DNA from: Gnetum montanum
Taxonomy: Eukaryota; Streptophyta; Gnetopsida; Gnetales; Gnetaceae
Reading direction: 5' to 3'
DNA length: 47,284 bases
Assembly (NCBI GenBank): GCA_015680685.1
Contig: MNCI01006946.1
Span: 66,702 to 113,985 of the forward strand
Shown here: positions 42,851-47,284 of the stretch, piece after piece
How the letters are laid out: the number at the start of each line of letters is the position of its first letter
Position numbering within the stretch: the stretch's first letter is position 1
Position numbers and translations under genes: made by a program
The notes under the pieces: model-generated
Databases searched by the model: none
Told to the model about the DNA's origin: nothing
The model's input: only the letters and a program-made list of their open reading frames with translations

Positions 42851-43780
42851 TGTTAGCATAATTTTCTCCTAACTTTATGTATAAGTTACAACTTCCTAAC
42901 TTGTTGGGCAAGCAATCTTCTAACTTGTTGGGCAAGTAATATCTCCTAACTTGTTGGGCAAGTTATAACTTCCTTACTTGGGAGAGAAGTTAGCTAAGAT
43001 ATTTTAGAATCTAACTACCTTTTGAAACCTATAAAAAGGCTTTAGGGGTTAGAAGAAAACGGGATCGCACTTGGGCGGACTATGAGCTCTCACTTGGAGA
43101 CACACTTTGGGTCTTGGGAAGAGCATTGTAAACAAGACATTATGAAAGATTGCTTGTAAGATGACTTGCTAAAGAAAAGATTTCAGCCTATTTGTCATAG
43201 TCCTGTGAGTTATGCTTATTATTTATTTTTTAAAAATTGTTTAGCTAGTGATTTAGATAGTATCATGCTTGGCAAGTAATTTTGGGATTTTTAGATTGCT
43301 CTTATTGTTCTTGTTGCACGATAGAAAATTTCTATTAAAATTTTTCCATAGAAGAGCTTGTGTTTGAAAGCCTTAAGAGCATTTTAGTAGTCAATTTTAT
43401 TATTGTGCAATGTATAAGAACTGCTATTGAGATTGTTGTAAANAGTTGTGCTCAAATGTTTTTACAAAATTTTATTTGTTACAAGTAGGTATTATAAGGA
43501 TCGCATAGACTAGGCAATTAAACAAAATACGAACTCTCAACAACTCACAGTACTTGGCAAAGTTGGCTGAATCTCTTTAAGATAAGTCATTTGTAGTTTA
43601 CACACAACGCAATCGTTTCATTTTTCACAACCGCACACCACAACAGCACACACACATACTTACATTAACCACTGAGTCTATTTGGAGGTATCTGGGCTTT
43701 GGTGTTACCAGAGACCAACAAGCACCTAAATCCTGTTCAAGGACACTCGTTGGCGATCACGTCCCAAACAGTCGCTAACA
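42851..43780 (+). repeat. LTR with perfect 7-bp inverted ends (TGTTAGC...GCTAACA)
   Basis: 930 bp. It has three near-tandem copies of CTAACTTGTTGGGCAAG (starts 42896, 42920, 42946) upstream of a TATA box TATAAAA (43030-43036). Different family from the Athila-like LTRs. The single N is at 43443. Confidence 0.7.
43030..43036 (+). promoter_or_regulatory. TATA box of the 42851-43780 LTR
   Basis: CCTATAAAAAGGC, about 70 bp downstream of the triple repeat. Confidence 0.6.
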
Positions 43781-43847
43781 GTATGTTAGTTATTTGTGCA
43801 CATTGGTTGCATGCAGGAAATGTTAAACATTGTACAAACCAAGACTT

Positions 43848-44426
43848 CTACACGCAACTGCACCCTATGTCATTGTATGTAATGCACAAAACGTTTTTCT
43901 TCTTGATCTTTCCAAACATATTTTTCTTTGATATCTCTAGGGAAAGATCACGTATTCCTAGGCATGCGTCAATTATGCTTAGCCATGTTCTTCCCATTAT
44001 GATTGGGAAGTACCCCTTACAGTTGTTGACTTGAATCACTAGGAAGTCGACTAGATACGACCATCCATAAATAATGGTAACAATGTCCTCCACTAGTCCT
44101 AATGGAACAATGATGGACTGGTCGACCAACTTTAAACGAATGTTACTCTTTTTTAGTGGAGGCAGGTTCCAGGCTTTGTACATTTCTTGAGAGATTAAGT
44201 TGACACCAAAACCTGAATCCAAAAGAGCCTTGCAAGGTTCATTCCTAGTGATTTGTAAATATATAAGAGGACTCCTAAGATTAGAGAATTTCCTGGGAAG
44301 ATGGCCAACCTTAATCCAATCGGTAATGGCATGCGTCAACATGACCATGTACGTTGAATGTGGGCTTTGGTTTGAAGGCAGTTTCAAAGTCTCGAATGAT
44401 TGTGAGGAATTTGGACAATTAGCCAC
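43848..44426 (-). pseudogene. Aspartic protease of element 5
   Basis: 193-codon open frame: 'CKALLDSGFGVNLISQEMYK' with D-S-G kept, 'LPPLKKSNIRLKLVDQSIIV' and 'PIIMGRTWLSIIDACLGI'. It sits between gag (upstream on the minus strand) and the insertion. The best-preserved open frame of element 5. Confidence 0.82.
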
Positions 44427-44429
44427 TTG

Positions 44430-46018
44430 TGACTATAAAGACTTGGTTGGATTGTTGGTCCTAAAGAAAGATCTCTTCTTTGTGCGATTTTCTAAACCAA
44501 TAGTAGGATGAGAATCAACAGCCCTTGTAGCGTTACGTTGTTGCATCTAGGTAGGGAGTTCACTCTGCATGGCTGGAGCAGGTGGTAATAGAGTTAAGAA
44601 TGGAAGAGATATAGCTAGATGAGAAGGATAGTATGTTTCTGGAACATCTCCCCTAGGAGAAGGAGTTCTATACAACTCATGGGTTTGGTAGTGAGGTTGG
44701 GGAGCAACGTAACTAGGAGAGTCATGTGGAGATATTGGCTACTGCACATAGTATCCATACGGGTCGGGTTGACGATAAGGGTACTGTTGATGTGGTGGTG
44801 GCATTCCCCATGATTATGGGTGTTGGCACTGTTGATACTGCTCATTTGGTTGTGGTGGAGTTCCACTTGGATAATACATCAAGGGTTGGTGGAACTACCT
44901 TGGGTTACCTTGGGGATAAGGTAACCTTCAGGTGTTTGCCTTCTGTTTAATCGTGGGTTGAGTGCATACACCCTAGACTCCTACAGATGTGATATTATAG
45001 GGTAACATCCCTTAGGATGGTCAGAATGGCATATCTTACATCCACCATCACTTTTTTTATCCAAATCCACAACCTCTTCGATGATGGCAACTTTGTCCTT
45101 ACCTTTGTTACATGCATATTCAGCTTCTCTCTTTTTTCTCCTTTCTTGTTCACTACCTTCCTCTCTAAACTCCTCTACTATTTTGAGAACTATTTGAAAT
45201 CTATTATCTAGGGAGTCTCACATTTGGTCCACCTTTGTTGATACTTTCAATGTAAGTTTTTGAATGGGCAAGGTTTTCCTATTCACAATCTCTTCAACTG
45301 GTGACTCTTTTTCATCCTCACAAAATCTAACTTCATTCTTTCAGAGGGAAGGATCTCTATTATATTCTTCTACACTCTTTCTTTTCCTTAACTCACCTTC
45401 CTCTTTAGCAACTTTCTCCAACAATCTTTGTACTTGATGGATCCTAAGCTCAAATAGCCTTCCTTGGGCATAAGTCCCAAGGGTTTGTCACATTTTGTGC
45501 CTAAGCCCATCTAAGAGATGGTGTAGTTGTTCCCTTTATGAGTAACCATGGCCTGGGCAACAATGTAATACTGCATAATATCAATCCATGGTAGCATCCA
45601 AGGGTTCATGTCCTCCTTGTTTCCATCCTTGAATTTGCTTTCGTAGGTTGGACACTTAGGAGTATGTTTGATACTTATCATTAAACCATTCTAACATGGT
45701 ACTTCATCGACGAATACATTCCAATTCTAAGGACTAGTACCAACTTTTCGCTTCCTTAATTAGTGTCCATGGAAACAAATTGAGTTTTTGCTACTCATTT
45801 TCTATGTTTTGCAAGGCACATGCATCGTGAAATGCTTGCAAATGATTTTAAGGATCAGTGTTGTATCCCCCTTCAAATCATGGGATATTGTTCATGTCCA
45901 ATCTTTTGATCCTACTATCTTTTTGGTGCCTCTTTGGGATTCTAATAGCCTCAGTTATATCTAGCATACTTTGGGTAGCGAGTAGGGATTCATCATGATC
46001 GTACTGTCTATGGCATCT
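44430..46018 (-). pseudogene. gag: gag of element 5, N-terminus cut off by element 6
   Basis: Collinear with gag of elements 1 and 2: Pro/Gln-rich tail (44560-44940), a Cys/His motif reading C-K-I-C-H-S-D-H-P-K-G-C near 45040-45000 (all Cys kept, unlike elements 1 and 2), the region opposite 'QVDQM...' at 45200, and the gag domain at 45450-45900. Frame broken many times. The N-terminal quarter is missing because element 6 inserted at 46018. Confidence 0.78.
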
Positions 46019-46028
46019 GATGAGCCGT

Positions 46029-46048
46029 GATATCGCATACGCGATATC
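46029..46048. promoter_or_regulatory. GATATC pair in element 6 LTR
   Basis: Two copies 14 bp apart (46029, 46043), within GCGATATCGC; the shortest array in the family here. Confidence 0.6.
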
Positions 46049-46066
46049 GCATCCTGCCTCATCTTC

Positions 46067-46074
46067 TATAAATA
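46067..46074 (+). promoter_or_regulatory. TATA box of element 6 LTR
   Basis: TATAAATA followed by GGAGGT; the same box lies on the minus strand of the other Athila-like LTRs. Confidence 0.65.
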
Positions 46075-46243
46075 GGAGGTAGCACCCTTGGTTCCAAGGT
46101 AGTTAGACTTAGACCCTTAGCCAGATTCTTGCAGTTTAGTCATTCTAGAGTTAGAATTATTTCTTTGTGCCCACAGTAGGAGTCATAGAGTGAACGAATC
46201 TTTATTCGAATAATTTATACCTGAGCACAATTTTGTGTATGGC

Positions 46244-46249
46244 AATAAA
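46244..46249 (+). terminator. Probable polyadenylation signal (AATAAA) in element 6 LTR
   Basis: GGCAATAAAGATG about 175 bp after the TATA box. The motif AATAAAGA is kept at the same place in other copies (for example minus strand near 18800), so R is about 150-170 bp. Confidence 0.5.
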
Positions 46250-46793
46250 GATGAACTTTATGATAAACCTTGCAACATAAAAATTAAGCTAATTAGTAAT
46301 TAATTATTGTTTAATGCTTTCCTAGTTAACTAATATTTCTCTCAACCTTCAACCCCCTTAGTTAAATACACTCAGTACGACCGCTTCAAGCATACGTGTA
46401 GTGCTTACTAACCCAGTAACGATTAGTGTTTGGTAATCCCAGCAGCGTTGCACTGGTTCAAGATGTGTACGTCAAGTGGGAATGGATATTGGTGTTAGGA
46501 ACATTTAGAAACTAGTTAATGAATAGTTAATGTAAGTTAGCCACTTAGTTCTCTATCCCTCTCCTTTATTAGCAGAAGACATAAAAAAGACAAAAGCTAT
46601 AAAAATCATATACCTCAAGCTTACTTAACCATACAACCGTGACAATACAAGTAAGTTTGGGAAGACAACGATTAATTAACCCTAAGTGTTCCATTAAGGC
46701 ACGTAAGCACTTAGTCCTTGGAGTTCAATCGGATCATGCATGAAATGCTCGTATTCGTATGTTTGAGTGTAGGGGTACCTCACCACTCATCAT

Positions 46794-46812
46794 TGGCACC
46801 GTTACCGAGAAC
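46794..46812 (+). other. Primer binding site, tRNA-Asp type (element 6)
   Basis: TGGCACCGTTACCGAGAAC: the tRNA-Asp complement with G-to-A changes at CpG and neighbouring positions. Confidence 0.78.
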
Positions 46813-46936
46813 TTAGTTGTTTGTGCACTACATAGAACATAGGAAATCATTCATATCATTGGAATCTTAGAACGAACCCTTAGGGTTAATTAAACAAAGA
46901 CAAGACAACAATACATTGCACACCGAACAAAATAAG

Positions 46937-47284
46937 ATGTCTTCTTCTTCACATAAGAGCACTTCACCATCTAGGATTAACACAAGAGACAATCGGTGGC
47001 ATGATACACGTAATCAAAATCCGCCAGTTCCTCAACAATTTTGTGTGCTATATACTCATTTCGATGAATATGTACTTGATTTCACCTTTATTCTCCACCA
47101 AGATGAATAACTGCGTTGGAGAGACTTGGAGGGTAACATAGTGTTGCCTCCAGACCAATCAGTCCCCAACATGCTCCTTCGTGCTCTCACATGAATAGGC
47201 ATGCCACTTTTATACATAGAATGCATTGCATGTGACCATGACATAAGGGACTATCATCCCACAAACGCATATCATCAAACGGAC
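46937..47284 (+). pseudogene. gag: gag N-terminus of element 6 (continues past the window)
   Basis: ATG at 46937 gives 'MSSSSHKSTSPSRINTRDN', homologous to the start of element 2 gag. A TAA at 47108-47110 replaces the Gln of 'HQDEQ'; then 'LEGNIVLPPDQSVPNMLLRA' continues and a TGA near 47190 again replaces Gln. The element is therefore already defective. Inserted into gag of element 5. Confidence 0.82.

Larger units (their letters stand above)
41025..43780 (+). mobile_element. 2.76-kb LTR-type insertion carrying a gene fragment
   Basis: Interrupts element 5 between its linker and protease. The borders are TGTTGGC...GCTAACA, flanked by atatg (41020-41024) and gtatg (43781-43785), a 5-bp TSD with one change; the uninterrupted order is seen in element 1 (cttttgtatgtcaatttc). 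The right 930 bp form an LTR (42851-43780). The left end does not match that LTR beyond its first bases, and no polypurine tract precedes the LTR, so the structure is chimeric or rearranged. There are no gag or pol motifs. The interior 41500-42700 is richer in G+C and gene-like. Confidence 0.65.
35151..46018 (-). mobile_element. Athila-like element 5, gag-pol nearly complete, itself interrupted twice
   Basis: On the minus strand from 46018 down: distal gag, protease, [insertion 41025-43780], pre-RT linker, RT, RNase H, integrase, 3' noncoding region, polypurine tract and 3' LTR (35151-35969). Its 5' end is cut at 46018 by element 6. RT motifs 'LNWQKSH', 'VFMDDFS' and 'GTENVVADHLS' are Athila-like. 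It inserted into copia RNase H. Removing the nested insertion gives the fullest Athila-like pol here. Confidence 0.9.
46019..46792 (+). repeat. 5' LTR of element 6
   Basis: TGATGAG...CTCATCA in the plus orientation, 774 bp, followed by the primer site. Order: GATATC pair (46029, 46043), TATA 46067-46074, polyadenylation signal AATAAA 46244-46249, long U5. The only Athila-like LTR here on the plus strand. Confidence 0.88.

Noticed and set aside
43690-43720. Copia primer site (ttggtgttaccagag) after an LTR ending near 43698
   Set aside because: Match to TGGTATCAGAG needs an insertion, and the perfect inverted ends and flanking duplication place the LTR end at 43780.

Overview
This is plant nuclear DNA from a genome crowded with LTR retrotransposons. 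The evidence is nested Ty3/gypsy elements of the Athila and Tat lineages, a Ty1/copia element, a pentatricopeptide-repeat (PPR) pseudogene, a caleosin fragment and short DNA transposons. I cannot name the species; a large-genome vascular plant fits. I see no intact host gene, tRNA, rRNA or CRISPR array. Almost everything is mobile DNA in decay, much of it carrying CpG-type nonsense changes.

Layout, with Athila-like elements numbered in order of appearance. 1-4493: 5' half of element 1 (minus): 5' LTR, tRNA-Asp-type primer site, gag, protease, start of RT. 4494-7702: element 7 (minus), remnants of the 3' noncoding region and protease/gag, split by a solo LTR (5731-6569) with a 5-bp target duplication. 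7703-9060: 3' LTR and 3' noncoding start of element 4. 9061-15441: plus-strand Tat-lineage element missing its 5' half but keeping RT, RNase H, the extra Tat RNase H, an integrase with all catalytic residues, a degenerate tandem array in its 3' UTR and a 3' LTR. 15442-18061: gag and 5' LTR of an old element 3. 18062-25498: element 2, a complete 7.4-kb Athila-like element with both LTRs and a perfect ATATC duplication, inserted in the LTR of element 3; it lacks RT, RNase H and integrase. 25504-26750: rest of that old LTR and another decayed LTR. 26750-30250: the least transposon-covered part, with a hairpin MITE, a caleosin fragment and a PPR pseudogene split by a hAT-like element. 30150-35150: copia element, cut off by element 5. 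35151-46018: element 5 (minus), with integrase, RNase H, RT, protease and gag, interrupted at 41025-43780 by a 2.76-kb insertion that carries a C2H2 zinc-finger gene fragment. 46019-47284: 5' LTR and gag start of element 6 (plus).

The most striking signal is regulatory. Every well-preserved Athila-like LTR has, between its outer terminus and its TATA box, an array of GATATC palindromes at fixed spacing (start-to-start 14, 20, 14 bp) although the spacer sequences differ. One LTR carries a different array (45-bp units built on TAATAATTAG) in the same slot. The two LTRs of element 2 differ by about one array unit. The Tat LTR and the LTR at 42851 also have their own repeated motifs upstream of TATA.

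Reading is by eye; element boundaries with TSDs are firm, others approximate.
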